Of a DNA stretch of 64,000 nucleotides, positions 29,713 through 43,879 are shown in pieces. The notes beneath the pieces are model-generated. The model saw only the letters and a list, made by a program, of their open reading frames with translations, made no database searches and was not told where the DNA came from. Positions within the stretch are counted from its first letter, which is position 1. Every line of letters begins with the position of its first letter. The stretch spans positions 40,014,257 through 40,078,256 of the forward strand of contig QCXZ01000003.1 of the NCBI GenBank assembly GCA_025024175.1, in the 5' to 3' direction. The translations under genes and the position numbers were made by a program. Source of the stretch: Rhyzopertha dominica (lineage: Eukaryota > Arthropoda > Insecta > Coleoptera > Bostrichidae).

Positions 29713-30463
29713 GTCCCAAATAGGGTATAAGACAACTATTGAAACTGAACAAGACAATCACTTACAATGTTTCTATTTTGCTCTACTATCCCAATACAAC
29801 CATCAGTTATTTAAAAAAAATTATATAGGAATAGTTTATAACAATTACAAATCTGAAGGGTCCGTTCGTCCTGGTTTCAATGACTTGCCGAATTCGCGCT
29901 TCTTTCCAGCCAATCGTATTCAGTCTGTTGCACACTTGGCATCATTGTATGTCCTTGCCAAGTTTATTTACATGATCATATGTTTATGTAAACATAACCT
30001 AAACTAATGGGTACTTTAGAGTTGTCTAAAACTGGGTGTATTAATACCATTTCTAAGTTTGTAGGCAAAATATCATCAGGAAGCATAAAGACTGATTCGA
30101 GCAGTTTATCGCGTATTGATCACAACATCAAAATACAAATAGCAAAATCTGCGAGTACTATACATAACCAAACACAACACGTGCACTTTCGTCTTTCACT
30201 GTCATGCTGTCATTTGTCATTGGTTACGGGCATGTCCGTCAGCTGATTGCCTTTCTCTGTTGTCAAACGTTCGACCAGTACATACGTCATGATGACGTNT
30301 GTACTGGCCGCGTTTAAAAAGGGGCGTTGTCTCCCGCCAATTTACAATAATTTTTTTAGGGCATTAAAACTCCACAGACGAAAGAAATATTTTGGAATTA
30401 GCATTAGCATACCTTTAGCTTCACAAAACATATTTTTCCAGAAAAGTGTCTTATACCCCATTT
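29713..30463. mobile_element. DNA element with GGGTATAAGACA termini
   Basis: The left end reads agggtataagacaac near 29717 and the right end gtgtcttatacccca near 30450, so the ends are inverted. Length is about 750 bp. No transposase frame was found. The termini match those of the shorter element at 18701-19032. Confidence 0.6.
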
Positions 30464-30816
30464 ATTATATGTGTTCAAGAACATCGCCTTACGTTTTATA
30501 TGCTGTATTATTACCTTCACATACTACTTAGGACATTTTCTTAATAGCCTGAATGTCGGAACGTAAGTATTCAACAATTCATATATCTTGCTATAAAACA
30601 AATCACACATCTCATATACATTTCAGCAGTTGTCCATAAAAGACCATTCCACTTGAAAGATAGCCCCCTAAAGTGCTACAAAGTCTGCCCTACTGAAATT
30701 ATAAACTTTGCTGCTATAAGCAGAAGTGTGAGAGGTATATTGAAGACACAAAGATGGATGGCGAGAATATTCTCTTTTACAATTGGGTGTTCTTCATGCA
30801 CAAGTTCAAGAGCCTA

Positions 30817-30916
30817 NNNNNNNNNNNNNNNNNNNNNNNNNNNNNNNNNNNNNNNNNNNNNNNNNNNNNNNNNNNNNNNNNNNNNNNNNNNNNNNNNNNN
30901 NNNNNNNNNNNNNNNN
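30817..30916. other. Assembly gap, 100 N, between pieces B and C
   Basis: Exactly 100 N. The left arm of the large inverted repeat starts at the first base after this gap. Confidence 0.99.
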
Positions 30917-32539
30917 TGTTCCTACTAAAGATTTTTCAGAAAATATTGTAGTTGATATATATATCACACCAAATACATTATACATAGCGTCACTCGCCAG
31001 CAGTCAATTTAGCTCTTGTCATGACGGATTCAAAAGCCATATGTTGAGAAGTGTTCACAGAATGACCACATTCGCAATTAACATTTCAATGATATAAAAT
31101 TCTGCACACATTTCACGTTTTGATTATTACATAAGGATTATCAGGATTCTCTTAGAACACCAACTACCATTAATTTGAAAAGATTTATGTATTGATCTTT
31201 TCCCAATTACGCAAAGTGGTTTAGGATATATGTATTACTATAGTAAATTCAATTTGTATAGGCTCTTTGAGAAGAGCAACCTAGTGAATTAAAACTGATG
31301 GAGCAGTATTTGACAATTCACTCATAACACCCTGATAAAAGCATCTACCATACGGTTGTGTGAATGATGTTTATCCACGCTGGGCAACAATACTCAGCAA
31401 TTGAGTACACTAATACAAAGGTAGTTCATGAAACCTCTGTATAGCACCATATTTATGCGATAATTTATTAAACGAAACATTAAATTTTTCAAGAGAAGTC
31501 AGGTCAGTCAGGTAATGAGAAATTTGTTTTGAATATCCAACAATGTTTATAACACTCTAGTGCTATTTTGTAGCACATCCTGTAGTAGGCTGGACACCTA
31601 GTAGACTAGTTTGTAACGCCTGTATCCGTCAGGCTTCGGCGGGAAGCCTAGAACTACTTGGATGGCTTTGGAACGTAATATTTTGTTGCGCGCTAGATGG
31701 CTCCTTAGCAGGTACTTATTGTTTGCATGTTTAAAATATTGACAATATTGCAGCTAGTGTTATAATGTATATTGCCAACAGCCATACTCGGTGCGATTCA
31801 AGAGCAAGTTTTTGTACTACCATATTTTGTGCACTGCTTACCGCTTATAGTATTACTTATTCTTGTTTTGATAGCGTACCACCGTACCACTCATGATTAG
31901 GAATAACATTTTTAAATAAATATACCTGGCCCTCTTCTTTTCACTATAGAAATACCGCTGGCCATGTAATAAAGATGTGTGTACCAACACGTTTTACTCT
32001 TAAGTTCCCATAGAAAATAACATTGAAAATGATATTCCAGTTAGCCCAACTTTATTTTATGGGATCCATTACAATCTGACGATATCGGTAAAATACATAG
32101 CTTTAGATCAATTTAAGAAATCTCATTGATACAATGTTGAACTCGTAATAACAATTTAGGCTCAAGTGGTGTCAGCAACCCCGACACGCGTTCGATATAG
32201 TGTTCCGCTTCTTACGTAGCAAATTTGATACACTTAAGAGTAAGCATATTTGGTGTGAATTACAGTTTTGTGCAATAACAATTTCTTCGACTATTTCTTG
32301 TTATGAAGTGTAAGGTCGTTACACTATACCCTCAGCTGCAAATTTTTACTTTAACAGTCAAATAATTTTCTCCAAATGTTAGCGACATAAATTTTGCGAA
32401 CATACGAGAACATGTATAAAATTTGTTGTATCTCTGTCTGACATCGCGTTCTGGTAGGACAATGTGTATCGAGTACTCTCTAATAAATCGATAAGATCAG
32501 ATTAGGCGTATTGTGATACACGGCTTCAGCACAATACAC

Positions 32540-33140
32540 TCATGTGGATCGAGCGTCAATATGCTCAATTTTTGTCCTCCCGTGGATAGTGACATTTCGG
32601 CTTCTAAGCGTTGAATTGACCTTTGGTTTTCGCGAGCTGGTAGCTTATGATCTTAGGCGTATGCAAACAACTTTCCTAGGTAGGGTCATTCGGGTGCTGC
32701 CCGTAGGATCAAAATGCTCATTTTGTATAAAAAAATTATATATTTCTTCATAGATGTCGATGAAGATAAGTTTTAATACTTGAGTATGATGGTGCATGCT
32801 GCATGTCAAATTTTGATTAAGGCTATGAAGAGCACAGCTAGACATGCACCATGGCACGACCTAGACAAGCAAAAATTCGATTTTCTTGATGGGTGTTGTC
32901 GAACATTATTTTTGATGCTGAGAATAGCTGAGAATGATGGTACATGTCAAATTTGGATTAAAACTACGTGCGAGATAGACCACGGTACCTAAAGGTGCGA
33001 TAATTCGATTTTGCTTCACAGGTGTATGACACGACCATGATCTTAAGGTGCGAAAAATAGATTTTACTTTATAGTGTCATTGACCGTGATTTTTGAGGCT
33101 GAGGTATGTCAAATTTGGTTAAGGCTATGACGGACATGCA
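32540..33140. repeat. Composite repeat: unique block plus degenerate minisatellite
   Basis: A block at 32540-32730, containing gggtgctgcccgtaggatc, is followed by three or more diverged copies of a unit of about 110-130 bp. Recurring pieces are gatggtgcatg/gatggtacatg, tgtcaaatttggattaa, cgattttgcttcac and gaccatgatcttaaggtgcg. The same block and unit recur at 39280-40010 and, mirrored, at 54840-55440. Confidence 0.75.
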
Positions 33141-33379
33141 TGGATGTTGGAAAAAGCTTTAAAACAATACTATGTTACTCGTCCCTAGCTCATACCTAGT
33201 TGTTTTGACAATAAAACATAATTTTTATTACGTAAAACTTAAAAACTTCCATCTAATCAAGTCAGAACCTATTTTCCTAATTATTATGTTTATAAGCAAA
33301 CCTACAACTCTATAACTGGTAACTAATAATCTAACTTATATTACTTATAAATTTTATTAATGTAGATTAGATTACCGTT

Positions 33380-34340
33380 ATGTCTTAAAAACAATAATTT
33401 TTCAAATTGGTCATCTGACTAACTGTTTCATCTAGGCTTCAAAATTTGACCACCGGAACTAAACATTCGCTCAAGGGGAGCGGATGAGGGTAATATGACA
33501 TATTTTTTTAAAATCAGGATAGTCTTTTACAGGTAGTTATTTTTTACAGTATCCAACTAAGTTTAAACTGCGGTAAGGAACGAGTTGCTTAAATGTATGG
33601 TCTTCTGAATAATTAGATTAGATTAATTAGAAGAATTAGATTGAAATCTAAAATATGTGAAAAGCATTATTTTAATATTTGTTTTAGTTAATTGAATCCC
33701 AAAGCTCGGCAAAAAATTTCAAATCTGCAATTATTTGTTCACTACCTATGGATTATTAAATAATAGTTGGCAAAGTGTATCCCAGATATAATTGTCTTTC
33801 CCTGAAGATATGGTTTCATGTATCATAACTATAAAATATTCTTGCAAAAAATCTAATTTAGCCGATGTAACTTTAGTTGCTTAGATTGCATTGCAAATCG
33901 AACTAAAGTGTTTTTTTTTTTAAGTGAGGTTAGTTGCAACAGTCAAAATGTGAATTCCATCTTGTAGGATATGGTACATTCAATTTCTTAGCGTAAACGC
34001 GTTGTACTTCATCGAAAGCTTTAGTCGATCTACGGAAACTAATCCAAATAATTAAGTTTTGCTAAAACACTTGAATGAATTTTATGTAAAACAGCTTTGC
34101 TTGTGCTTACTGGTTTACAATCGGATTTAAACTTTCCACGGATTGAAAATATTAAAAAATAGTGCTGTCAAATGTAATTGTGAAAATGTAATTGTTATTG
34201 TAGCAAAATGGGTAATTCAATTACAAATAAGTTATAGTTGTAGAGCACGTAATTAATTACTGATTCAATTACAACAAAAGTAATTCAACTACTTTTTCAA
34301 GTAATTGTAACTAATTACTTAACAACATAGATTGCAAATT
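33380..34340 (-). mobile_element. Decayed hAT transposase relic (left arm)
   Basis: The minus strand shows, in broken frames, VYAKKLNVPYPTRWNSHFD near 34000-33950 and, near 33480-33400, the C-terminal dimerisation motif SAPLERMFSSGGQILKPR followed by DDQFEKLLFLRHN with two in-frame stops. These are hAT hallmarks (TRWNS and the hATC region). The mirrored copy lies at 53650-54625 and a more diverged relative at 21160-21740. Confidence 0.8.
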
Positions 34341-37300
34341 ATATAAAATGGATTCGGTATGTATAGTGTCAAGCGTATATTGTCAATAGCATTTACTATC
34401 TCATTAATATGCGGAGAAGGATTAAAACTACTAGGATTTTTTCGTCAAGAAAGTGCAACAAAAACTGTATCTGATAGTCAAGACACAAAGACAAAAAAAT
34501 ATCTTTCGGTAAAGCCTTTCGTTCTCGATCGAAAATAAAATTTAAGTTTTGATGTCCAACGGCCGCGAGAGCGCCGCATTTTGATTTTTCGACGATAACT
34601 TCTCAAGCTGGTTGTGTCGAGATGCCTGAAGTACCCTTGAGCAAGTTTTCTACATCACCATCTTTAGTATCCGAAAGATGAGTAGTTTTGATATAATAAT
34701 CTACATATCAAATTAAAGCTAAAGAAACGAAAAATAGCCTAAAGAAAAAACGTTTTGTAGGTCTAAAATTTTTGCAACAGTGTGGAACAGTGTTTGGGGT
34801 AGCAGGAATGCACACCTATAATTAGCGATGGGCCAATCCGCTCCGAACTAAAAGATCTGGATTTTGCGTAGGTGGTAAGAAGGGCCATATTTCTTCGAAA
34901 TTAATACTGTAAATGGCAATAGTTTGTGGAAATAGCAACAGATATTTACAGTTTCAGGAAATATGCTCTGAATGAATGTGGGTTCAGCAGTAGGCGTCAC
35001 CTACTTATGCAACTCTAGCAGTAGTCCATCGAGGTCTGAAGAAGAGGTGGGTTAGACATAAAGTAAAATCAATAAAAGCAGTTTATTTTTAAACTAAACC
35101 ACGCGCTCAATTTGAACGATATGGTAATTCCTTTAAATTTATTATCCAGGTTTGAAATTTTATCATGTGGGTAAAATATGCATAATAAATTGCTTTGGTC
35201 CCTAATTGACTATTCATGGTTGATGACGGCATTTGCGCGATAACCCCGAACGCAAATGCCTACCTATCTTCGATTGCTGGCCATTCTGATGCTATTTAAT
35301 TTTTATCGCTTTGTTAACGGTTTGCCTCCTGTGATTTAACAGTGGGTTCGTCTATTGTGTATAGCGAAATTGAATACCAGTCGGCGCTCTGCAATAGTAC
35401 GTTTATTGTATTAATGCTTGTACGTACTATCATTCACAACAGACGGACCTTACCAGCTCCCTAATATTACATTATATATATTTTTATATATTAATATCTA
35501 TAGGTAATTTTTATAGGTGTGAAGGTACACAAGGATTGGATAGTATTAATATTCTTAATATACAGAATATAAAAAAGGTGTAAAAATATTAAAAGTAATA
35601 GTATGGGCCAAAATAAACAGAAAAGTCTTAATAAACATGAGATTTCTTTTTTGAAACATTTATTTGCAATTATTTATTACTTATTTATTATGTACAACAC
35701 AAAAAAGCTTCTAACAAAAATAAAAGTGCCCTCGTTCCATTTTCAAGCAATGGCTCGGATATGTTGGCATTTTTTATTAATTAGTTGCTGCAGCTTCAAA
35801 TATACAGCAAAAAAGAAATTGAGGGGGTTTAAATCAAACGATTAGGCAGGACATAATACACTTTCGTTCCTTCCTACCTATCTACGTTTAAAAGTTTAGT
35901 GTAAATGTGGCAATCGAAGAATATGTGGGAGCACACCATCATGATGGAACCATATTTGTTGCCTTCGGTCCAAAGGAAGTCGGGGAAACGATCACGACCC
36001 CATCCATTGTGCTCTGCAGAAAGTTTAGGTAAGCAGCGCCTGTTATTCGGTTTGGTAAAACAACAGGACTTGGAAACTTGTCGCCTACAAAACCTATCCA
36101 AATGTTTTATTGAAAAACATGTCTAATGTCCAGATTCCATTGGAGCATGGGGATTTTCATAGGTCCAAACCTAGCCTAAACGTTAAAAATAATATTGACA
36201 GTAAACGGGGGTCTTCAGCATCACTGAGTAGAAATCAGCGGCAAAAAATCAAACATGCTTGAAGATCAAGTGGACTTAAAGAAGGTTTGTACTTATGCAA
36301 GGTACTAATAAAGCAGCTGCTCGAGGAGAATTTTATAAACAAGAGAAGTATTTATATTCTCCGCACGCTCATCACCAGAGTATGCTCTAACCGTGCTAGC
36401 ATTTCTTCTTTTGCTCTAGGAGTAGATACAGATAGTGAGCATAAAGACGTCGTGCTTCGGTGGCAATATCATTAGCACGACCACATATGAAATTCATGCT
36501 ATTAATCCTGCGTTAGAGTAAACATCTATGGAAAATGAAAACTTGTGTAATGACAAAAAATACCTAATGCCATATTTTCACAAAACATCAGCCTTATGAT
36601 ATCAAAATACAAGTTTCTGCATAATAAGAAATGAGGTAAAAATAAGAATACCCTTCCATATCTCCAAAACCATTTTATTTTAGATGTTTTACTAAAAGCT
36701 TTTCTTATAAATTTTTATTGCTGCAGATACAATAAAAGTTTTGAATTTTTATTATTTTCGAAGATGGCATACTTCAGGATTACAATAAATACCTGCAAAA
36801 AGTTGTGATCGTGGCGATGTCCGAATTTAATATTTTCTTCTTCTTTTGTTTGCGATTGTATACTTCTTGTTCAGAAACATGCGAGTCTGCTTTCGGGAGC
36901 TGAGCTGGATATTTTCGTAACCCAGTTTTTAAATATGGCAGTATTTGTTTGAATTAAGGACTAACCACTGAATAGTGCAATTTGTCTCAGAAACTTAATA
37001 AAGGTAAATACATCAAAAGCGGGGCTTCGAACCGTATTTTATTTCCGATTGTTGTGTGGCTTTCCGGTTTTAAATAGGTAATAACTTTAATCCGATAGTG
37101 TTTATATTAAGGATGTATTTACCAATGTAAATGAACGAGCAAAAACAGCAACCGAATCTGTTAGAATTATTGTTCCAACGAAAATAGTTTTTTTTCGGTT
37201 TCGGTTCAATACTCGTTAATAACTCATAAATGTTCAATTAATAGTTAAAAACTAGAAGGTTCGAAAGATAAATTATAAAAAAGGACAAACTTCAAACTGG

Positions 37301-38437
37301 TGCATTTGAGATCTAATGTCGTTAATCCAGTTGCACTAAAATTTCATAAGTAATGCAAAAATATAATATAAAATGAAGTAGATAACACGGAAGACCGCCC
37401 TTTTTGAAAATAATTTTAGGTTGTAGTATTCAGAACTCAAAATTTATTGAAAAATCATCTAGTGATAATTCACCTAAAATTTGAAGTAATTAATGTAAAG
37501 TAACAAGTAAAGTTGTTATATGAATAAATTTAATATTGCCTCAAACATTGTAAACGAAATAGTGAAACGAACTATACCTACTCGGTAACCCTTAACATTA
37601 ACCCATTAATTTATTTATACTCTTTTTGATCTCAATTGCATATTGTATGTGTTTCAGATTGTTTTAATAATTATATAGCTTCTTATAATTGTATCAGCAG
37701 AACTACTAAATTCACAACTATTTACAGAATGCTCTTTAAATTTCTAGTTTATTTATTTTAAGTGGGTATAAGCTAAACGTCAGTGAAACAATACACCAAT
37801 ATACAAGGGACAAATTAAAATAAAATGAAATAGGGGCAATTCCGAAAAAAACATGATGTAATCATAAAATTTGCGGAATGTCCTTTTTTTCCTTGTTCCT
37901 GCGATAGCTGACATTACATGTTTCAAGAAAATAAAAATATATTTTAGTACAACCAAGAAATTATGATGATGAGATATATGAACGTCGACCTGGTTTTTAA
38001 TATGCATGTAAAGATATGATCGCATGCCTACTTTTCACATTTAAATCAATCTTAAATGCCATACAGGAACACCTAGTGCATAAATTAGCCAATCCGTTGT
38101 GCGAAAGTCACGTGCATTTCAAGAGCCGCTAAATATAGACTGGCTTGAAAGTTTGTTTGCCCTGTGGTTACTGAACAAACGCTGGAAAGTAGGTAGTGAA
38201 CATTGTCAGTGGCGTTCTTCATTATTTCTGAGATTTCAAAATGCAGCTGTGCATTTTGTAGACCCCAGGAAATAGTCGGAAGACTATCGTCGGAAGTATT
38301 ATACATTATGAATATCACATACATAAACCTAGCTACGTATTAGTAATGTACATACTCTTCACGAGGTGGCTATACATTCTGCATTAAAGTTCTTAGGTAA
38401 GCCTGGCAAACCACCAGAAACTGTTTTTATAAATCAG

Positions 38438-41400
38438 TAATTAGTGAATATTTATATGCCGATGCCATCTATTTGTCAAGAACTGAGAGATGACAAAACC
38501 CTCTAGCCGCCTCAATCGGAACAGCTTTCTAAAGGAAGTTATTTTCCTCCCTTGTAATATTATTTATACAAAAATACAGGCATTAAAGGTTGATCAGGGC
38601 CAAGATTAGCACAACACAAAAGTCGAGTGATTAAAGGATTGCAGATTACTTTGTTGCAAAAATATACAATTTTGTCTTTCTCAAGCTGTATTAAAGTGTA
38701 ACTCAACAAGTGAGCGAAAGGCGAGCGTCATTTCCTGGAAATATTTACAAGCAAATTCCAAGCATGGAAGGGGGATGCATGCCCGTATAATGTAAACTGC
38801 GTCGTGATGTTTGCTCATTTACGATTCCTGACTGTTCTTAAATACAGAGTGTTCCACAACTATCTTAATTGCCATTCAAATTAAAGTTATAGCTTAGCAA
38901 TATTTTGCTAGGCTAGTTTTAAGGCCAAATGTTATGCCACTGAGTTTTTTTATATTAAATTATCCTTTTTTTGTAAGTCATAGAGACACACTACAAGAAA
39001 TAGTATTTATTTATGGAATATGACCCGATACTTCAAGTGATAAAATGCTATTCTCCGGTATCGGGGTACGATTGCACATTATTTTCGTTACTTAGTAGCA
39101 GCTTAATGAATAAATTAAAACAAATTTGGAAAGCTGTAGGTTCATTGTTAAGGCACTGTTATTGGACGTTATGTTAGCTAGAACAATATAACTGCAGATT
39201 CGTAATAAAGTAATTGTTTTCTAGAAAAAAATATTCTGACTGATATAGAAATAAGGAAATCAAGCATATACAAGCGTTCTTAGTTTTGGTGAGTTGCATT
39301 AAAATCGGAAATTTTGACCCCAAGGGCAGCACCCTAGCAACCCTAAATCACAAAACGTTGTTTGGGTATACCCACAGATATAAGCTACCAACTAGGGTAA
39401 ACCCGAGGCCAATTCGATGCTTAGGAGTCAAAATCTCACTATACAAAGTCGATAAGAAAATTGAACATATAAATAAGGGCTACCACCTTTGACGGATTGC
39501 GCACATACATATATACTCATCCATTGTTTAAACAATTTGTTTCTTTTTGTGCAACTAGCCTTCACATGGTAGAGGTCAAGATGCCTGTTTTTCATACAAA
39601 ATTCATGGGTGTCGTTGAACGTGATATTTGATGCTGAGTATGAGGTGCATGTCATAATCTAAGACTATACATTAAATTTTCCTTCATGGGTGTCGTTAAA
39701 TGATGATTTTTGGTGCTGAGTAGGATGATGCATGGCAAATTTTGATTAAGGATATGCGGGATAGGCGCCATGATACTTAAACGTGTCAAAAATCGATTTT
39801 GTTTCATGGTTGTGGTTGAAAATGATTCTTGGTGCAGATTATAATGGAGCATATTACATTTTGCTTATGACTATGACTAACATGCATCATGATACCTAAG
39901 AGTACCAAATTTCGAATTTGTTTTATGGGTGTAATCGAGCATGATTTTGATATCATGATGGGTTGATTATGTACTGGCAATACCCATGTTATATTTTGAT
40001 TCATTATTTCAATAGTAATCTATATATTAAACAATTCTAGTTAAAGATACGTGATGTTTGAATATGTCCATAGAACGTTTTTCTCCGAATTCGCATTTCT
40101 AGTACTCGCCCGTCTAGTGATAATTATTTATAATTATTACAAACCATATACGTGACTTCTTGGGATAATTTAGTTACACCTCCACAAGTCAAAGACGCAC
40201 TTGGCATTTTTAATTTGATGTGTATGCATTAATATTCACATTGAACCCGTGTAAAATGCATCCATCAAATTTAATTAGAAGGTGTCTAAATTATTACCTA
40301 TGGAAGACTTTTTTATTAAGTATTACAAACTAGCAACGATTTAGTATAGGTATAGTACTATAAAATATAAAAAATAGTTTAGGTACCTACTAATATAAAT
40401 TAATCATTGATGAATTTTATGTTCTTCATACACGAATCCAATCTTCATCCTATCAAATACAAATAAGGAGAAATGATTAGAGTCCTATTTGACATGTTTT
40501 GTTGATGAACTTAATTTGAAGCAGAAGTATGTACAGAAATGCAGAACTACCTTGCAAATCAAACTTTTAATGTAATATAGAAAAGCATTTAACATAATTG
40601 ATCTGTATATTGTTAGAGGCTAGTATGGATCGCCGTTACAGCAGCTGTGTCATTTGTCAGTTCTNTTTGTTTATATTCGTTGAAATAAAGTAGTTATAAC
40701 TGTATTAATGAAACCTTTTTGGTTCAAAAAGATAACCAATTGTGATGATCATAGACAATCCAATTTAACCCTCAAAATTGTTTCTGTGGCGCCAAATTAA
40801 TTTAGTGNTCCAATTTTGAATGACATTAAAGGAAGGAACCAGCTCCATGGCAGTTTTGGCCAATTACCTAAATTGAGTTTTATTGTTTTGTAACATTGCT
40901 TAGTTATAGTATGCCCACATACTCATGTACTCTTCGACAAGTCGGATTGTCTGCACCACATAATACAGAGAATTACATTTTGGTTTCGTGTTTAGTTAAA
41001 TGTTTTTAAATTAAATTCTGTTTCTACAAAAGAAATGATGCATATATTAGTACATATTTTGACTTATAAGAAATTTATATCATCTGTATACATTGTAAGC
41101 AGTGAAGATGTGCAGGGCTCATTGTAAGTCTCTGGTTTAGAGGTGATCCTGGATGATTCTTTACCTTCTATTCCACACTTTCTGCAAATCACTACCTAAT
41201 GTTGCCATGAAAATTGTCGGCTTTGTAATTCGCAATACCAAATGTAAATATTTTTTTATACATATATATTTTTTATTAATCAGATTAAATGGAGCTGATA
41301 ACCTGTCTGACATAAAGTCATTTGCAAATTGATTAATTAGGTATGTATTTTTCAAAATCTTTCATAGGTAGGTACGCAGTCAGACAATGTACACCCGTGG

Positions 41401-43033
41401 TCTGTCAGAATAAGGGATTTTTATTGTTATTTTACGAGCAATTAAGCAAGGAAGTATCAATCTTTCTATAATTTGTTGATGTATATAACTCTCAAAATAG
41501 CCTTGGGGAACTATGCAATATCGCATTGCTTTGCGGTGTCCTCTGACTTGAACCCTATAGATTTCTAATCAGTTATTTAATTTAACGCACTAAAACTATT
41601 TTAATGTTTCAAGTTTTAATATTATGGAATAAAAACATCGCTACCAACATACGCAGATATTCTTTTTTGTTTTTCTATCTATCTTATGTATAGATTAATA
41701 CGCCCGAAAGTAGCACAGTACATTTTTGAGACATTTTGATCGGAAATGAAAAAAAAAACTACGAAATGACATATCTGTATGTGGGGTGTGACATAATAGA
41801 ATAGGTTATCTGACGGTCCCCTGAGACGCGATATTAAATGACATTTAATCACGTGAATACCTACAATGCCGTCATTCTTACCCGCATGTGTATCGACATT
41901 ACCATATTTAGGTAGCAGTATGGTCGTTTTTGATGGTGCCTGAGAATACAGGTAAAGTTAAACAAATAATTTGAGATTATAATACTTATTTCCAGGTAGC
42001 AAATTTCAAGGGGTATGCCAGTCATAGCTAATTTATTCTACTATACTCGGATCACCGAACAGATGGAGTGATCATGATGCGTGTTCTTCACGTAATTTTT
42101 AAACCATAATCATTTCATAATTTTTTAGTTAATTGTTCAATAGTCAAAAATTTGTTATAAATATTAAGTCGGACTTGAATAAACAGCACATATCCGATAA
42201 CGTGCAAGATGCATACAATTCACGTGATCTATTCGGTGATCGGAGTATNGATCAACCAATCGAACTCGTTGTTTTCCTATTGTTTCTTTAAGTTACTGGC
42301 GTTTATAGTGGACATTACAGGATTATAGTAGGCATTTTAAATCGAACTTAAATCCACCATACCTAAACCCAAACCTGTAAATAAAATAATTATGCATCAG
42401 AAGCATGGGCTGAAGTGATGTTAAACAATAAAGAGAGCTGAAATATAAAAATCTAAATACTGACAGTAATTGTTAATGTAGAGGCAATTTGGTATTAATT
42501 TGTTACATTTTTCCTGCAATAACCGTTTAAGATGTTTTCTAAACTATTTGATTGAATAGATTACAACTATCGGAAACTACTTCGTATACAGTACATGAAA
42601 TCTTAACGGGCGAAGCATAAATTAAATGGACGAATATACGAGTATAGAAGTAAAGAGTTTTTCATTTTCCTAGAGCCCAATCGTTTATGTCGAACTTTCC
42701 AGCTATAGTTAATTTTCATATGAAACATAATTTTATTAAATTACGTATTAATGTTAACTGGCAAATAAAAGACTTACCTTCATTCAACATAAGTTATTCT
42801 CAGTTACCGATTAAAGCCAAAGATCGTTATAAAAAGATTTTACATGTGCGTATTACACCTCTTTATATAAATCACTGCGGCATTATCGTGAACCGTGTAT
42901 TACGAATCTTTAATAGCACATTAAAAATTAAAAACAAGCAATGTAAAGCATGTTTTAAATTTGCCCAGCTTCGCATGACTTTTATCCTGCAATCGCCAAC
43001 CGCAGTCGGAATCATCCTTAAAAATAAACTTAC
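38438..43033. other. Peroxidasin intron 1 (part), no other gene
   Basis: This non-coding sequence lies downstream, on the minus strand, of the signal-peptide exon. It includes the second composite repeat (39280-40010). The 118-codon plus-strand frame at 42687-43043 runs antisense over the exon 1 donor and has no recognisable domain. Confidence 0.6.
39280..40010. repeat. Composite repeat, second copy
   Basis: A block at 39300-39490 (with aagggcagcaccctagcaac and atataagctaccaact) is related to the reverse complement of 32540-32730. It is followed at 39590-40010 by three diverged units with atgggtgtcgttgaa, gatgctgagta and tcaaaaatcgattttgtttc. The relative orientation of block and units differs from the arm copy, so one part was inverted or the two parts insert independently. 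Confidence 0.7.
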
Positions 43034-43203
43034 AGCATGGTAGTTTGCAGGGACACCTTCGGGATCTCCGTGAGCTCCAAATGCATGCATCGCACTGTTT
43101 TTCTGAAACAAATGCATCTTGTGGGGCACGTCGACCCGCTAAAGTTTCTCTTCTGGCAGTGGACCACCACCAGGGAAGTCAGCAGGATTAGGGCAGTCCG
43201 CAT
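43034..43203 (-). CDS. PXDN: Peroxidasin exon 1: signal peptide and LRR N-terminal cap
   Basis: The true ATG is at 43203; a TTG nine bases upstream is in frame but not needed. The exon codes a signal peptide ([17 protein letters not shown]) that exports the protein, then the LRR N-terminal cap [19 protein letters not shown], nearly identical to the cap of known peroxidasins. It ends at 43034 before a consensus gtaagt donor in phase 2. Joining it to the exon at 61540 completes a Leu codon and gives QTTMLDLRFNRI, matching the family (QTSILDLRFNRI in human). The next exon is on the plus strand in another assembly piece, so the gene is broken by the scaffold order and not by mutation. The RBM12-like gene lies 3.4 kb upstream on the same strand. 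The exon and its 5' flank (43040-43340) are more GC-rich than the surroundings, as expected of a promoter region. Confidence 0.93.
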
Positions 43204-43879
43204 AGTGACCAAATCACGTCAAGAAGTTCGCTCATTTATTCATGCCGGCGGCTCAAAACCGAGAACCAACACCATTCGATTCTCCGTGCAGACTGAGCGC
43301 CCGAGATGGGAGCGCTGCTGCATGCTGCGCCAGAGTTGATGGCGGCAACAGTCGGAGCGAAAGAACAGTGCCGTGTTTCATAACAACGCATCATTTGTTT
43401 TGAGCCTTTTCTCATGAACTGGGTGTTACATATATGGCACGGCAGCTGTTAAGACTCTTGCAGTTGTTTCGAATCCACAAATTTTCACTCAAAATTGTGT
43501 GGGGTATAAAATTGTTTTTTTATCCTTAAAAATCTGCTGGACCACTGCGTACCTTTAGCATAATTATGAGTAAACCTTAGAGACAGGCAGATTACTTAAT
43601 ATTACACAAATTTAGAAAAAAAGGAAATACATTTGTCAGTGATGAATAATGCAAGCTTATTTTTATTTTATAACCCCATACCTATGGATCATCACAGTTT
43701 TCTTGAAGATAGTTTAATTCATTAGTTCCAAACCATATGACGAGTGCAAATAGATGAGCAACCACTGGACATTCTGAACATTGACTTCTCGCGTGTTCTC
43801 ATAGAACACATTCGCCGACACTAATATCCTTAAACTGGAACATTTCGGATAGTGAGCGAGAATTTTGGGCGATAGTTAA

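Larger units (their letters stand above)
30917..38437 (+). repeat. Left arm of 7.5-kb inverted duplication (start of piece C)
   Basis: The whole segment is the reverse complement of 49543-57088 with only scattered SNPs and short indels: for example, a T-run of different length near 36106 versus 51887, and atagtatt near 35541 versus atatgtatt near 52438. Its first base follows a gap. Identical short open frames occur in mirrored positions (38324-38085 and 49657-49896). No gene was recognised inside. It holds a hAT relic, a minisatellite-bearing repeat and non-coding DNA, and should be peroxidasin intron 1. Confidence 0.95.

Noticed and set aside
35905..36475. Short open frames shared by both arms (also 51518-52112)
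   Set aside because: They are shared only because the arms are copies; no recognisable domain, and both strands are open in parts.
42687..43043. 118-codon plus-strand frame
   Set aside because: Antisense to the peroxidasin exon 1 donor and intron, with no recognisable domain.
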